DNA of 64,000 nt from Lapidilactobacillus achengensis (GTDB taxonomy: Bacteria; Bacillota; Bacilli; Lactobacillales; Lactobacillaceae): positions 124,001 to 188,000 of the forward strand of contig NZ_RHOV01000002.1 of NCBI RefSeq assembly GCF_003946655.1, read 5' to 3'. The notes beneath the pieces were generated by a model. It made no database searches. It was not told the origin of the DNA and saw nothing but the letters and a program-made list of their open reading frames with translations. Below are positions 15,777 through 25,710 of this stretch, piece by piece. The position numbers and the translations under genes were made by a program. The first letter of the stretch is position 1, and each line of letters opens with the position of its first letter.

Positions 15777-15825
15777 AAAAAGGCCTTGACCAATTTCTAA
15801 ATCAGAAAATTGGTCAAGGCCTTTT
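15777..15825. terminator. Strong bidirectional terminator after the MerR gene
   Basis: A long perfect stem: AAAAGGCCTTGACCAATTT pairs with AAATTGGTCAAGGCCTTTT, with a loop of about ten bases. Confidence 0.88.
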
Positions 15826-15905
15826 AAATTAGCGGCTGATCATCATGCCGTAGATTTTTCCGCGATTCTTTTCACGGATTTGTTGCGAGGCTGTTATAGC
15901 GTTGA

Positions 15906-16068
15906 GCGGCTGGAGTAGAGAAAGTCGGGGTGAGATCGCCGTGAAATTGTCCTTAGTGGCTGTGCCACTTAGGACAAGGCCTGATTTTGAGACAAGCCGC
16001 GCACTTTGCGGATTGGCTCAAAACAGTGCCCACAGCGATCTCACCCCGATTCTCGCAGCGCAAGCCGC
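15906..16068 (+). repeat. T-element T3 (type B, solitary)
   Basis: Forward copy without linker or C partner. The outer stem is GAGAAAGTCGGGGTGAG/CTCACCCCGATTCTC (one mismatch). Hairpin 1 is GTCCTTAGTGGC/GCCACTTAGGAC and hairpin 2 TTTTGAG/CTCAAAA. Flank CCAACCTACTTTTGCC follows, as after T2. Confidence 0.8.
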
Positions 16069-16123
16069 GACCAACCTACTTTTGCCAAGCTAATAAGCCT
16101 GATCACTGGAATGCTGACGAAGA

Positions 16124-17077
16124 CTAAGGCAAATCATTGCCCGCCGCGAAGTAAATATCGTACCATTCTTGTTTGGTCAACGTTAAATCGCCGCCGACCG
16201 CGCTGTCTTTGATATGCGCCGGATTCATCGTCCCTAAAACTACTTGCATTTCCGCCGGATGGCGTAGGATCCAAGCGGTGGCGATCGCGTTTTTGCCGAC
16301 ATGATACTTCGCCGCCAATTGCGCTAACAGCTCATTGAGCTCAGGGAACTTGACGTTGTCGATGAAGGTGCCCTCGAACATGCCGTATTGGAATGGCGAC
16401 CAAGCTTGAACCGTAATGCCCTGACGCCGGGAAAACTCAAGCAAACCGCCATCGTGGTTGATCGAGCGCGCATCGGCCATGTTGGTGTGTAGCCCATAAT
16501 CGATCATTCCCGAATGCATGATGCTGAATTGCAGCTGATTGATCAACAGGGGCTGTGAGACCGCCGCTTGCACCATTTGAAATTGCTCCGGATTGAAGTT
16601 GGATACGCCAAAGTGACGCACCTTGCCTGAGGCTGTCAATTCGTCAAACGCCCCCGCGATACCGTCCAAGTCCATCAGTGGATCGGGACGGTGCAATAGA
16701 AAGGCATCCAAATAATCGATCTGCATCCGTTGCAAAATCCCATCGACTGCCGCTAATAAATGTGTTTTGGAGAAATCGTAGCGCTTGCCGAAAACAAAAC
16801 TGCCGTGACTTTTGGCAGGATCAAAAACAATGCCGCCCTTCGATTGGATTGCGAAATCTTCTCGATGTAGGCCGGATTCCCGCAACGCCTGACCGAAAAT
16901 CTCCTCAGATTTACCCATGCCATAAATATCCGCGGAATCAATATAATTGATCCCGGCTTCTTTGGCGGCTATCAAAGTTTGTGCCGCTTGAGCGGGCGTT
17001 AGGGCTTCCATCCGCATAATTCCCAAAGCCAGCGCGGAAGTTTGCCATTGTGTTTGCCCAATATTAACTTGTTTCAA
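16124..17077 (-). CDS. Aldo/keto reductase
   Basis: About 317 residues, an NADPH-dependent TIM-barrel reductase of aldehydes and ketones. The catalytic Asp and Tyr lie in YIDSADIYG, the Lys in AIQSKGG and the His in DAFLLHRPD. The C-terminal HPAEMQVVLGTMNPAHI is the cofactor-binding end. An ATG at 17086 directly abuts AAAGG and so lacks spacing; the TTG at 17077, eight bases after AAAGG, is the more likely start. Close to the YdhF/oxidoreductase subgroup. Upstream 17078-17419 holds no gene apart from this start region. Confidence 0.92.
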   Translation of the reverse strand: MKQVNIGQTQWQTSALALGIMRMEALTPAQAAQTLIAAKEAGINYIDSADIYGMGKSEEIFGQALRESGLHREDFAIQSKGGIVFDPAKSHGSFVFGKRYDFSKTHLLAAVDGILQRMQIDYLDAFLLHRPDPLMDLDGIAGAFDELTASGKVRHFGVSNFNPEQFQMVQAAVSQPLLINQLQFSIMHSGMIDYGLHTNMADARSINHDGGLLEFSRRQGITVQAWSPFQYGMFEGTFIDNVKFPELNELLAQLAAKYHVGKNAIATAWILRHPAEMQVVLGTMNPAHIKDSAVGGDLTLTKQEWYDIYFAAGNDLP

Positions 17078-17419
17078 ATTAGTCATCCTTTCTTGAACTG
17101 AACTGCTCAATCCCAATGTCCTTAACATTGACTAGCATATTGCTTCGACCATAGTCTAAGTCAAGGCCTTTTTTCAAATTGGCCGGTATTTATAACGATT
17201 ACTGTGCCCTAACCGCCAATCCCCGTGGACAGATGGACACCCGACGACCACCCACCCATTCAGCGCAAATCTTTCAATTTGTTTAAAAATTTCGCTAAAG
17301 CGGTTACCTTCCTGTTGTTTTTGCCGAAAAGTGCTAAAGTTTGGTTGATTAAACAACCACTGATTTTAGCAACGATCAGCTGATTTCGTGGCGTTACACC
17401 ACCGAAGGAGTTCCTGCCC

Positions 17420-18061
17420 ATGCTTGCGTCAATTATGCCAGATCTGAACCAACTCTTGCCCCAACTGATCGGTCAATATGGGAACCTGATCTATCTTGGC
17501 CTCTTCATCGTGATTTTTATTGAAACCGGAGTGGTCGTGCTGCCCTTCCTACCTGGTGATTCCTTGCTGTTTCTCTGCGGCTCACTGGCAGCGCTGGACG
17601 GCCAACCGCTTAACATCGAGATTTTGCTGATTCTGCTAAGTATCGCCGCGGTCATCGGCGACTCGCTAAACTTCGAAATCGGCAAACACTTAGGCCAACA
17701 CCTAACCCATTCGGAGAAGATGCAACGCTGGATCAAGCCAGAATATCTGGCCCGCTCCCAAGGTTTCTTCGAGAAGCACGGAAAAGCGGCGATTTTCCTC
17801 GGACGTTTCATGCCCATCATTCGCACCTTCATCCCCTTCACCGCCGGCATCAGCCAAATGCCTTATCGCTCGTTTATCACCTACAACATTCTCGGCGGCA
17901 TCAGCTGGGTCCTGCTGGCCGTCGGTTCTGGCTATCTTTTCGGCAATATCGCCTTTGTCAAAAACCACTTCGAACTGATCATGGTGGCGATCATCCTGAT
18001 TTCGTTGTTACCCGCGCTGATTATGGCCTTAAAGAAGAAGGCCACGCCTGAAGAAAATTAA
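17420..18061 (+). CDS. DedA-family membrane protein
   Basis: A 213-residue membrane protein of the DedA/VTT family. Diagnostic segments are FLPGDSLLFLCGSLAAL, GDSLNFEIGKHLG, and GRFMPIIRTFIPFTAGISQMPYR, the last giving the conserved arginine-rich re-entrant motif. Family members flip lipids such as undecaprenyl phosphate or phosphatidylethanolamine and help keep membrane homeostasis. AAGGAG precedes the ATG at a spacing of about ten. Terminator follows at 18087-18128. Confidence 0.93.
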   Translation: MLASIMPDLNQLLPQLIGQYGNLIYLGLFIVIFIETGVVVLPFLPGDSLLFLCGSLAALDGQPLNIEILLILLSIAAVIGDSLNFEIGKHLGQHLTHSEKMQRWIKPEYLARSQGFFEKHGKAAIFLGRFMPIIRTFIPFTAGISQMPYRSFITYNILGGISWVLLAVGSGYLFGNIAFVKNHFELIMVAIILISLLPALIMALKKKATPEEN

Positions 18062-18086
18062 CTAGTCAAACCCCAAAAGGTCAAAC

Positions 18087-18128
18087 CAAAAAGGACGTCC
18101 TGACAATTTGTCAGGATGCCCTTTTTGG
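18087..18128. terminator. Bidirectional terminator
   Basis: Stem CCTGACA/TGTCAGG with outer AAAAAGG against CCCTTTTT. It ends the DedA transcript on the plus strand and, on the minus strand, the transcript that passes through A8 and A7. Confidence 0.85.
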
Positions 18129-18144
18129 GTGTGGTGCATGCTAG

Positions 18145-18270
18145 TTTGAAACGTGCTGCGCCAGCCCAGCTTCTTCCGCTTAACTACGCCAGGCTTCTGG
18201 AAGCAAAACCCGCTTCCAAAAGCCTGGCTAGGTTAATGCTCAGAAGCTAACCGGGCTGGCTCCGCACTCT
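18145..18270 (-). repeat. A-element A7
   Basis: Full-length minus-strand copy. Outer arms match A1/A4 (GCCAGCCC type); the inner stem is CCAGGCTTTTGGAAGC/GCTTCCAGAAGCCTGG, a compensated change from the TAGGAT version. Confidence 0.85.
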
Positions 18271-18274
18271 GTTT

Positions 18275-18399
18275 TTTGAAACGTGCTGCGCGAGGATTGG
18301 CTGTTCCGCTTAGCTACGCATCAGTTCCGGTGGCAAAAAACGCCACCAAAACTGATGCTAGGCTAATGCTCACAGCCACCCATCCTCGCTCCGCACTCT
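18275..18399 (-). repeat. A-element A8
   Basis: Full-length minus-strand copy of the A2 type with inner stem CATCAGTTTTGGTGGC/GCCACCGGAACTGATG. Its 5' end lies five bases after the PAP2-like gene's stop (AAAAC between). Confidence 0.85.
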
Positions 18400-18404
18400 G
18401 TTTT

Positions 18405-18989
18405 TTATCCGGTAATCAATAATGCTAGGGTGAAGGCGGTCAGCATGACCAGGCTGCCGGCGATCAGGTCGCGGGGGCGGTGGCGTTTGAGCTTCAATGA
18501 CGCCCAGAAACTGAGACCACCTGCCACCAAGAAGGCCGCCGCTGGCTTCAAGAGGCTGAAATAACTCAAGAAAACGATCGGGGAAATCACGCTACAAGCA
18601 TGACCGGAGGCACGAATCTTGGTCACGCGATTGACCATGGTCAACAATACCGCGGACAAGGCGTAAGTCCAATAGATCAGCAGCAACGGTCGCGGCACTT
18701 GGGCCAGCCAGCCATTGAGCAGGGCGCCTAAATAGCCTACCAACGAGCAGATGAACGCCAATTTGCGTTGCGCCGCTCGGCCGCCTTGGCGCCAATGGGG
18801 CAGGATCCGTTGTAACGGATACGCCAGCACCGGGAATATTCCCAGCCACAGCAAGGCCAACCAAAAGTTGCCCTGACCACCAAAAATCGTTGGGCGCGTC
18901 AACCAAAGTAAGGTCAACAGCGCCATCACCAATAGTGGTGGCACCGTGATCACTCGAATGATTTTCGCTAACTTCTCAGTTCTAGTCAT
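18405..18989 (-). CDS. PAP2-like phosphatase-family membrane protein
   Basis: A 194-residue protein with about six membrane segments. The C-terminal half has KIRASGHACSV and LKRHRPRDLIAG, which match the PSGH and SRxxxxxHxxxD motifs of type 2 phosphatidic acid phosphatases. The first basic motif is weak (RVTKIRAS), so activity is not certain. Family members dephosphorylate lipid phosphates such as undecaprenyl pyrophosphate. The start overlaps the end of degV by eight bases. Two A-elements follow the stop. Confidence 0.75.
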   Translation of the reverse strand: MTRTEKLAKIIRVITVPPLLVMALLTLLWLTRPTIFGGQGNFWLALLWLGIFPVLAYPLQRILPHWRQGGRAAQRKLAFICSLVGYLGALLNGWLAQVPRPLLLIYWTYALSAVLLTMVNRVTKIRASGHACSVISPIVFLSYFSLLKPAAAFLVAGGLSFWASLKLKRHRPRDLIAGSLVMLTAFTLALLITG

Positions 18990-19872
18990 TTCGCCGATCG
19001 CCCCAGAAGAACAGCGCGACCGTGCCAGGACCTGTGTGACTCCCGATCGTGGTGCCGACGTAATTGATTTCCACGTGTCCCTTCAAATTAGGGAAGCGAC
19101 CTTCGATCAATTCCGCGACTTTTTGCGCGTCTTCAAGACAATCTGATTGCGAGATGAAGCATTTGTCCGCGTAAGCCAAGCCATCATCCGCATGTTCTTC
19201 CATGCGCTTCACGATTTCTTGGATCACCCGCTTCTTACCGCGGATCTTACTGCGGGGAATCAAATGCCCCGCCTTGTCCATATTCAACAGCGGGCAGATA
19301 CCCAGCAAGCCGCCCACAAAGCCACTGGTTTTAGAGATCCGGCCACCTTTAACGTAGAAGGACAAATCAGTCGAAAAGAACCAATGGTGCAGATTCAATT
19401 TATGCGCTTCGACCCATTCATGCAACTCATCGATGCCCATACCGCCAGCCCGTAATTCGGACAATTTGTCCATGATCAAGCCATAGCCTGAAGACGCGCC
19501 CAATGAATCCACAATGTAGATTTTACGTTCGGGGTACTTCTCGGCCAGGATGTTCTTCGCCAAGTTGGCGGAATTGATCACCCCGGATAAGCCTGAGGAC
19601 AAGGTCACGTGCAGAATGTCCTGCCCCGCCTGCAAGAATTTCTCAAAATAAGCGGTGAATTCTTCCACATTGACCTGAGATGTTTTCGTCTCAGCGCCAT
19701 TGGCCATCGCCTGATAGAATTGATGAAACGGCATCGATTTGCCCAAATCATCTGGATAAGATTTGCCGTCCAGCTCAAAGTGGAATGGAATATATTGAAT
19801 ATCCGCCTGGCGGAAATGTTCCTCGGTCAAATCAGCTGTTGAACAACAACTGATCACATAGTCGTTTGTCAT
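18982..19872 (-). CDS. DegV-family fatty-acid-binding protein
   Basis: A 296-residue DegV protein. The N-terminal domain carries the TSQVNVEEF motif (about residue 63) and LSSGLSGVINSA; the C-terminal part holds the fatty-acid pocket with GGRIS and IGSHTGPGTVALFFWG. The related FakB proteins present fatty acids to the kinase FakA for phosphorylation; no fakA is in the window. AAAGAAAG-TTTGGAGG type site precedes the ATG on the minus strand (CCTCC at 19874-19880). Overlaps the PAP2-like gene. Confidence 0.92.
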   Translation of the reverse strand: MTNDYVISCCSTADLTEEHFRQADIQYIPFHFELDGKSYPDDLGKSMPFHQFYQAMANGAETKTSQVNVEEFTAYFEKFLQAGQDILHVTLSSGLSGVINSANLAKNILAEKYPERKIYIVDSLGASSGYGLIMDKLSELRAGGMGIDELHEWVEAHKLNLHHWFFSTDLSFYVKGGRISKTSGFVGGLLGICPLLNMDKAGHLIPRSKIRGKKRVIQEIVKRMEEHADDGLAYADKCFISQSDCLEDAQKVAELIEGRFPNLKGHVEINYVGTTIGSHTGPGTVALFFWGDRRND

Positions 19873-20413
19873 TTTAGAACCTCCAAAGAAAGATTAAGTC
19901 CATGCACACTAGATCTAGCAAAATCAAAGATGGGCCGCCAACGCCAGAAGAACCGCCTTGACTGGCAGTCATCTTCGCCAACTGTTGCCCTGAAATCTAC
20001 CCCAATTGTTACCATAAGGTTAGCCCTGCCGCCAAGATCTTGGCGCCGCGCCGCAGTTTGCTGATTGCTCGCCACAACGATCACAGAGTTGGCGATTCCC
20101 ATGGCGGCCAATGATTAAATGCCCATAAACGCCGCAAACACACCACCATCCAGCCCATCAATTTACTTTTTTCCAACCATTTCCCATAGAAAAAATCACT
20201 TAATCTAATGTCTCAAATTGTAGCATGCAAAACCAATACATTCAATCATCAACAGCTAATCTGGCGTTCTTATTGGCAAAGAAAACGCAGTGGCTAGATA
20301 ACCGAAAAAGTTGCCTAAACAGCAAAAACACGGCCCTTTCAGCGAATTGCCTCGCCTAAGTTAAGCCGTGTTTGCGAATCACGTGATCTCGATATTAGTC
20401 AGTCAGTTGCTGA
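19873..20413. other. Gene-free interval
   Basis: 540 bases without a supported gene. It holds a perfect 16-base palindrome CGCCAAGATCTTGGCG at 20030-20045 and the terminator at 20322-20375. An 80-codon minus-strand frame (19869-20111) has weak hydrophobic character but ends in-frame with the degV region and is not supported. Confidence 0.5.
20322..20375 (-). terminator. Terminator of the nucleotidase gene
   Basis: GCAAACACGGC pairs with GCCGTGTTTTTGC across a 30-base loop; the T-run is on the minus strand. Confidence 0.75.
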
Positions 20414-22510
20414 TCAAGCTGCGTTTTTACGTTTCCAAACGTAACCACCGCAGCTAACCAGCGCCAAACTCATTAGCCCATAAACCGCCACATTGCTAGT
20501 GGCTTCATCGGCTTGAGGCAATTTGCCTTGAGTTGTTTTATCGGTTGCGTTTGGTTTCGTCGTTGGTTTGGTCTGATCCCCAGTAGCACCATTGATTGCT
20601 TGCAAGTTGCCTAATGCCTTCTCTAACTTGAGCTGAGCTGGTTCGGCATTGGCACCATTTTTCGTGTTGACCATTTGTTGCGCGTGGTTCAGCGCTGCGG
20701 TGAAGGCCGCCCAGCTTTGCGGTGTATAATTCTTGGCCTGTTTGCTAGTGATATCTTTGGCCGCTAACCGTTGTTCCAAAGCAACTAATGAGATCTCATG
20801 GACCGTCTGGCGCGAAACGATCCGCGTCATTGGCAATTCGGTGCGGTACTGATCCAAGGTTTCCGGCGTTGCTTTGCGCATGTAGTCGAGAAAAACCGTA
20901 TCCATTGACGGACCCTGTTGGACTGGTTTGCCACTTAACATGGTATAACCATCGCCACCAGCGGCCATGAAATCATTGGTTGCCATTTGATACTTCGTTT
21001 GATTATCATTACGAGGTAGGATCTTGCCATTGAGCCGAATCGTCAGCACCCGGATCCCGGTTGTTTTCTTGTCTGGTTCACTGGCTTGTCGAGTGGGATC
21101 GTACACCACCTGCAAGGTGTGCGAGGTTTGTAAGAAGCCACCATTGGCACCTAATTTTGGCAAGCCGTTCTCATCCATGACCGGTTTGCCTTGTGCGTCA
21201 GTCGCCGCGGGTGAGCGCAGAGAGTGCTCAAACATTTGGTACATTTCAGCTGGCGTTACGGCAATTTGCGAAATGGTATTCCCAAATGGCATCACCGCCA
21301 CGATCTGTCCTTTTGTCACCGGACCGACTTCCAAGTTCTCACGGATCCCCCCGCCATTAACAACGGCGAAGTCAGTTTTTTGAGCAAATCCAGTCTGGCC
21401 ATAGGACCAGAGCACATCACCGATCAGATCCCCTAAATTCGTTTCCCGGGTCCGAACATTATCCCGCAAACCATTGAATTTGACCTGATTCTTAGGCAAA
21501 ATCACTTGCGAGTTATCCCGATCATATTCAGCCTGCGCGTTGTCAACGATTGCTTTAACGGCAGGATCTTCTGCTAAACCTTGCAATTCCTTCGCAGTGT
21601 GCAATTCAGCTTTCAAAGTCACCTGATCACCGGCATAAGTGCCAGTCATCAAGCCAACAGTATTTAAATAATTCCCAGTTTGACCCACCAAGACATTGCC
21701 GAATTTAAGTCCTTCTGGCAATTGCGTATGAGAATGCCCATCGGCAATGAAAATCCGCTTGTCTGGATATTGCTTGGCCAGACCGGCAGCGACATAAGTC
21801 GACTGTTCATCTGCCAAAGTGGTTTTATCCACGCCTAAGTGCGTCATGAAAACGAAATAATCCGCACCATCTTTGATTGCCGCGTCCATCGCTTTGATCG
21901 CAGCAGGTAATGGTTTTTCAAACTTGATTTTTTCCACATTCTTTGGATGCGTTTTATAGGCAGTTTCTGGTGTAGTCAGGCCGATCAACGCAAATTTACG
22001 CGCTTGACCATTAACCGTCTTGGTGGTCAGCGCATATGGCTGGAACGGCCGCGTCCCATCACGATAGAAAACATTGGCGGAAACAATCGGGAAGTTTAAC
22101 GCCTTTTGATATTTCAACGCAGTCTCAAGGCCAAAGTCAAACTCATGATTACCCAAGGTCATGCCATCATAACCGACCGCATTCATCGCCTTGACCATGT
22201 CCATCCCTTTGGAATAATTGGACAAGGGTAGCCCCTGCATCGCGTCACCTGCATCCACCAACAAGGTTGGTTGGATTTGATCACGATAGGTTTTGAGCCG
22301 CGACATCCCTAAAGATTGATCTTTGACGTTGGCCAGTCGTCCGTGCATATCATTGGTATGCATGACCGTGACAACTTCGCTGTTCGCCGCTGCTGCCGGC
22401 TCTGTGGCCGCCAGTAGTGCCCGGCTGGGGCCAAATACCAGCCCGATAATAAAGTTAAGTACGACCAACCAAACAAGGGTTTGCCGTCTTGATCCACGCT
22501 TCTTTGCCAA
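20414..22510 (-). CDS. Cell-wall-anchored 5'-nucleotidase / metallophosphatase
   Basis: A 698-residue surface enzyme. It starts with TTG at 22510, eight bases after GAGGAGG; the longer frame has no signal peptide at its start. A signal peptide covers about residues 1-40. The metallophosphoesterase domain follows (VMHTNDMHGRLANV, DAGDAMQG, GNHEFDFG, GHSHT). The 5'-nucleotidase C-terminal domain comes next (NLGDLIGD, NGGGIRENL, NDFMAAGGDGY), then a FIVAR-like helical segment (about 590-660). The C-terminus is LPQADE, a hydrophobic stretch and KRKNAA, fitting the LPQxxE sortase signal of lactobacilli. It probably removes phosphate from external nucleotides for salvage. Confidence 0.92.
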   Translation of the reverse strand: MAKKRGSRRQTLVWLVVLNFIIGLVFGPSRALLAATEPAAAANSEVVTVMHTNDMHGRLANVKDQSLGMSRLKTYRDQIQPTLLVDAGDAMQGLPLSNYSKGMDMVKAMNAVGYDGMTLGNHEFDFGLETALKYQKALNFPIVSANVFYRDGTRPFQPYALTTKTVNGQARKFALIGLTTPETAYKTHPKNVEKIKFEKPLPAAIKAMDAAIKDGADYFVFMTHLGVDKTTLADEQSTYVAAGLAKQYPDKRIFIADGHSHTQLPEGLKFGNVLVGQTGNYLNTVGLMTGTYAGDQVTLKAELHTAKELQGLAEDPAVKAIVDNAQAEYDRDNSQVILPKNQVKFNGLRDNVRTRETNLGDLIGDVLWSYGQTGFAQKTDFAVVNGGGIRENLEVGPVTKGQIVAVMPFGNTISQIAVTPAEMYQMFEHSLRSPAATDAQGKPVMDENGLPKLGANGGFLQTSHTLQVVYDPTRQASEPDKKTTGIRVLTIRLNGKILPRNDNQTKYQMATNDFMAAGGDGYTMLSGKPVQQGPSMDTVFLDYMRKATPETLDQYRTELPMTRIVSRQTVHEISLVALEQRLAAKDITSKQAKNYTPQSWAAFTAALNHAQQMVNTKNGANAEPAQLKLEKALGNLQAINGATGDQTKPTTKPNATDKTTQGKLPQADEATSNVAVYGLMSLALVSCGGYVWKRKNAA

Positions 22511-22764
22511 ACTAAACTCCTCCTCATGATGACCTTGATCATCGCGCTTGGGGCAAGCAAGCCCCTCATCAGAATGGGCACTCCCATTCAAGTTGATTTT
22601 AGCAGGAAACTCGCAACAATAGCGGCGCGCTACCGTCTCTTCCTGATCGAATCTCCTCACAAAAAGTAACAAGTTAGATTTTGCTTGCCCGTTATCAGTT
22701 AAATACGCCAACGATTTCGTTTTCCCCGAAGAAAAAACATTTTTTCGAAAATATTTTTTTGTAG

Positions 22765-24327
22765 TTAACCAGGCGGCGATTGCTCCTGGTAGCGACCGAT
22801 AACTTGTTTCAATTTCGCGATGGGATAGGCCAGTTGCTCCGGCGAACGGCTTTCCAATTTGGTAATGACCGCAACTTTCGGATGATTCAAGACACCAGCG
22901 GGGACGAGCACCAAATCAGTGGCCACCAAGGAAACATCCGTGGCCTGATACATGTACTGACGACCACCAGCATTGAAAATAACCCAGCAGATCAGCAACT
23001 CACCTGGCAATGGCCAAGCCCGACAAACGTTATGAAAATCAAATAATTCCGTCCGCGGTAAAGTCAGGTGCTGGTCGTCCAACCAGGCAGCGAACCGATC
23101 CCAACCAGCCGGTAATTGGGCGCCAACTAGTGGGCCCTGGCGTCGCTGTTCGGTCTGATCTGACCAAGCGATCGTCAGCTCAAAGTCGCCGAAATCAGCT
23201 GGGATCATTGCGGTGACAGGTGGCGCCGCAATCTTGAGATCAGCGCTGGTCAATTCTTTCAAGAAAGTCTGAACCGCGGTTGCCTCCGTGAAGGTGATCC
23301 GTTGTTGCACCTGATCCAGCTGCAACAACCAAGTGAACGTTCCCGCTGTGCCATCGAACTCGAAAGTCTCCCAACAATCTGTGTATCGCGGCAACTCTTG
23401 TAAAAAAACCGGCCGCGCCCGTGTTGGTTTGAAGTGACGCTGGTAGACGCAACTGATTTTGGTGGGGATGGGCACGGTCGGTGTCGCCAGTGACCGCCTT
23501 TGGACCGCCGCGCCAGATAATAACGTTGCGAGATCGAGCACGTGCCCGGCAGAATCGAGCTGGAGCCAACCGCTAAACTGCCAACCATCGCCGGTGGCCG
23601 TCCGGACGGCTAAATGCCACATGCCCACAAGATCCCCAGACGTCGGTCCCGGCGTCCACGAAACCGCTTGGTCAAAGAACGCCGTCAAAACCGTCGCCAA
23701 TTGTGGTGATCTTAACCGCCAAATTTTGCTGGGGCCGACTTGGCGGGTCAAATAATCGTAATAACGTAACTGCACTTGACCTTCAGACGTGAAATCTAAC
23801 CGTTGCTCCACCACCGTGCCTGGGTTGGCCAAGGGGCGATAACCGAAATCGTTGACCACCAACGTCAAAGCGCTGGCCTGGCCAAAGCGCACCACCCCAT
23901 ACGCCCCAAACAGCCAATCTTGCAGCGCCGCTTGTTGTAAAGGTTGGTCGGCCGCTCGCCTGATCGCCGGCGCAGTCAGCAGGGCAAGCTGATTTAACGC
24001 CAGGAGTAACCACTGCTGCTGTTCAACCGGCAACCCGGTGACCGTGACCAAACGCGGCAGTTCAGTCGTGAAACGGACCAATCCATCCAGTAATAGTGGC
24101 GCCGTCAGCTGATCCAACCGTGCAATCAACCGCTCCCCAGTCCACGGCGATTGGTCTGGCGCAAATAGGGCCAAGTAAGTGCCCGGCTTCGGCAAAACAG
24201 CGGTCGCCGCCAAGTCTTGCACCGCTTGGGTAAAGGGCCGGACCCAGGTCAAGCCGGCACCAGCCGTTAACAATTGTTCATACCAGCGCACCGCAAACTC
24301 GTGCACCGCACCGCTTTCCGCTAGCAT
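22765..24327 (-). CDS. Large protein of unknown function; P family (C-terminal half)
   Basis: 520 residues, no signal peptide or membrane segment; starts at ATG 24327 after AAAGGGGGG. The last 80 residues (LLICWVIFNAGGRQYMYQATD to KLKQVIGRYQEQ) align with the ends of the proteins at 30604-31779 and 33054-34226, sharing the pattern Y-x-Y-x-T-D, a central VPAG and a lysine-rich end. The preceding segment (YTDCWETFEFDGTAGTFTWLLQL) also resembles the repeated beta-rich unit of those proteins. The N-terminal 200 residues have no counterpart there. Function unknown; a high share of W and Q. Confidence 0.7.
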   Translation of the reverse strand: MLAESGAVHEFAVRWYEQLLTAGAGLTWVRPFTQAVQDLAATAVLPKPGTYLALFAPDQSPWTGERLIARLDQLTAPLLLDGLVRFTTELPRLVTVTGLPVEQQQWLLLALNQLALLTAPAIRRAADQPLQQAALQDWLFGAYGVVRFGQASALTLVVNDFGYRPLANPGTVVEQRLDFTSEGQVQLRYYDYLTRQVGPSKIWRLRSPQLATVLTAFFDQAVSWTPGPTSGDLVGMWHLAVRTATGDGWQFSGWLQLDSAGHVLDLATLLSGAAVQRRSLATPTVPIPTKISCVYQRHFKPTRARPVFLQELPRYTDCWETFEFDGTAGTFTWLLQLDQVQQRITFTEATAVQTFLKELTSADLKIAAPPVTAMIPADFGDFELTIAWSDQTEQRRQGPLVGAQLPAGWDRFAAWLDDQHLTLPRTELFDFHNVCRAWPLPGELLICWVIFNAGGRQYMYQATDVSLVATDLVLVPAGVLNHPKVAVITKLESRSPEQLAYPIAKLKQVIGRYQEQSPPG

Positions 24328-24591
24328 TGTCTTCCCCCCTTTCCCGTGATTTCAGCCGCGGTGACCAGTCGCCCAAAAAGCGATCATCACTACGCTGTCA
24401 GCCTCATGTGAATAAGGCTTAACGAGCACCGTGATAATCGCCAAACAACTATGATCATCGCTTAAAAAAAACAACTCCAAAAATATCGAAAATGATCTGA
24501 CCCGCCAGTTAGCGCGCACCTGCAAAAAGACCGGATCTCTAACAATTTTGCCAGTACGCAACTGATCCGCCCTGAACCGCTTCAGTGCTAA

Positions 24592-25710
24592 CTACCAACC
24601 GAAGTCCTGCACGGCGACATAATACCCATTCTTGGTGCGCACCACGCCGACGCCGATCCGCGAAAAACTAGAATCGAGCATATTCTCATTGTGACCAGGA
24701 GAATTCTTCCATTGGGTCATCAACTTGCTGGCAACCTGGGCGGAATTGTCGGTACCGCCGGAACGGACCGCCAGATTCTCGCCGCCAACTTGCGTCCCGA
24801 TCAAGCCTGGGGATAGATCAAAGGAAGTCCCATTCGCGTTCGTGTGGTCAGCAACCATAATGTCGCCACCGTGATCATTGATTGCCTGAGCTTCGTCTTG
24901 GGCGCGTTCCAAAGCACCAGCCATCAAAGCACTGTCCCGGGTCAGGATTGCTTTACCCTGGCTCTGCCGATATTGGTTCAGTAGGTAAACGATCTGATCA
25001 GCGACTTGAGCGGGAACGATGCGAGTACTGTCGAGGTCTGGCTGAGGATTGCTTGCCGGTGCGATCGTCGGCTCATTGGCCAAATAAGCCTTCCTGTCCC
25101 GAGAACGCTCACTGATCAAATCCAAATACTGCCCGTCGACCCACTGCTCGCTTCCGAGTTCATACCAAACCTTCCCGTTAACAACGGCCCGCTGATAAAC
25201 GCGCCAAGTGGTGCCATGGGCCAAACGACGGCCACGACCAATGTTGACCGGCTTACCATTCAGCGGCGTGCCCCAGATCACGATCCCGTAGCCCGGCACA
25301 TAATTGACCCGACCTGTGGCGTTGATCTGCTGGACCGAGGTTTCCTGCCGTTGATCGGCGTAGCGCGAGGAGAGCCACTTATTGTTGCCAACCAGGAAAT
25401 AATAATCCAGTTGATTCTTCGCCTTGACCGCGCGAAAAGTTTTCCAAGTTGAATCAGGGTTAACTTTCTGCTTGGTCATCGTTGCCAGCGGTGGATCTGC
25501 CCAGAGCGCCACTTGATAGCCCTTCACATAATTGACTTTGACCACACCCATTGCCGCCTCCGCTGGATCACTGGATCTAAACGCCGTCGCGGCCGCCAAA
25601 CTAACAGCCGCCAATCCTAGCGCTACCCAGCGCCGCCATTTCCCGGCCTGCCTTTGGTCATGACCGCCTGGAATTCCGGCTTGGTGCCCGTACTTTTCTA
25701 GCTGTCCCAT
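24592..25710 (-). CDS. Secreted CAP-domain protein with two SLAP-like repeats
   Basis: 372 residues. A signal peptide with an RR-containing N-region runs to about residue 52 (WVALGLAAVSLAAATAF). Two SLAP-like wall-binding repeats follow (about 55-120 and 130-200), each with a VNYV-GY core and ending YFLVGNNKWLSSRYAD or YELGSEQWVDGQYLD. The CAP domain (about 230-372) has the family signatures ADHTNANGT, GENLA, MTQWKNSPGHNENML and IGVGVV. CAP proteins of Gram-positives are exported and may bind small ligands or act in the wall. AAGGAGG precedes the ATG. Confidence 0.9.
   Translation of the reverse strand: MGQLEKYGHQAGIPGGHDQRQAGKWRRWVALGLAAVSLAAATAFRSSDPAEAAMGVVKVNYVKGYQVALWADPPLATMTKQKVNPDSTWKTFRAVKAKNQLDYYFLVGNNKWLSSRYADQRQETSVQQINATGRVNYVPGYGIVIWGTPLNGKPVNIGRGRRLAHGTTWRVYQRAVVNGKVWYELGSEQWVDGQYLDLISERSRDRKAYLANEPTIAPASNPQPDLDSTRIVPAQVADQIVYLLNQYRQSQGKAILTRDSALMAGALERAQDEAQAINDHGGDIMVADHTNANGTSFDLSPGLIGTQVGGENLAVRSGGTDNSAQVASKLMTQWKNSPGHNENMLDSSFSRIGVGVVRTKNGYYVAVQDFGW

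Noticed and set aside
19869-20111. Minus-strand frame of 80 codons with a hydrophobic start (possible transporter remnant)
   Set aside because: Similarity to RND-type transporters was only a vague impression over about 20 residues; no second motif supports it.
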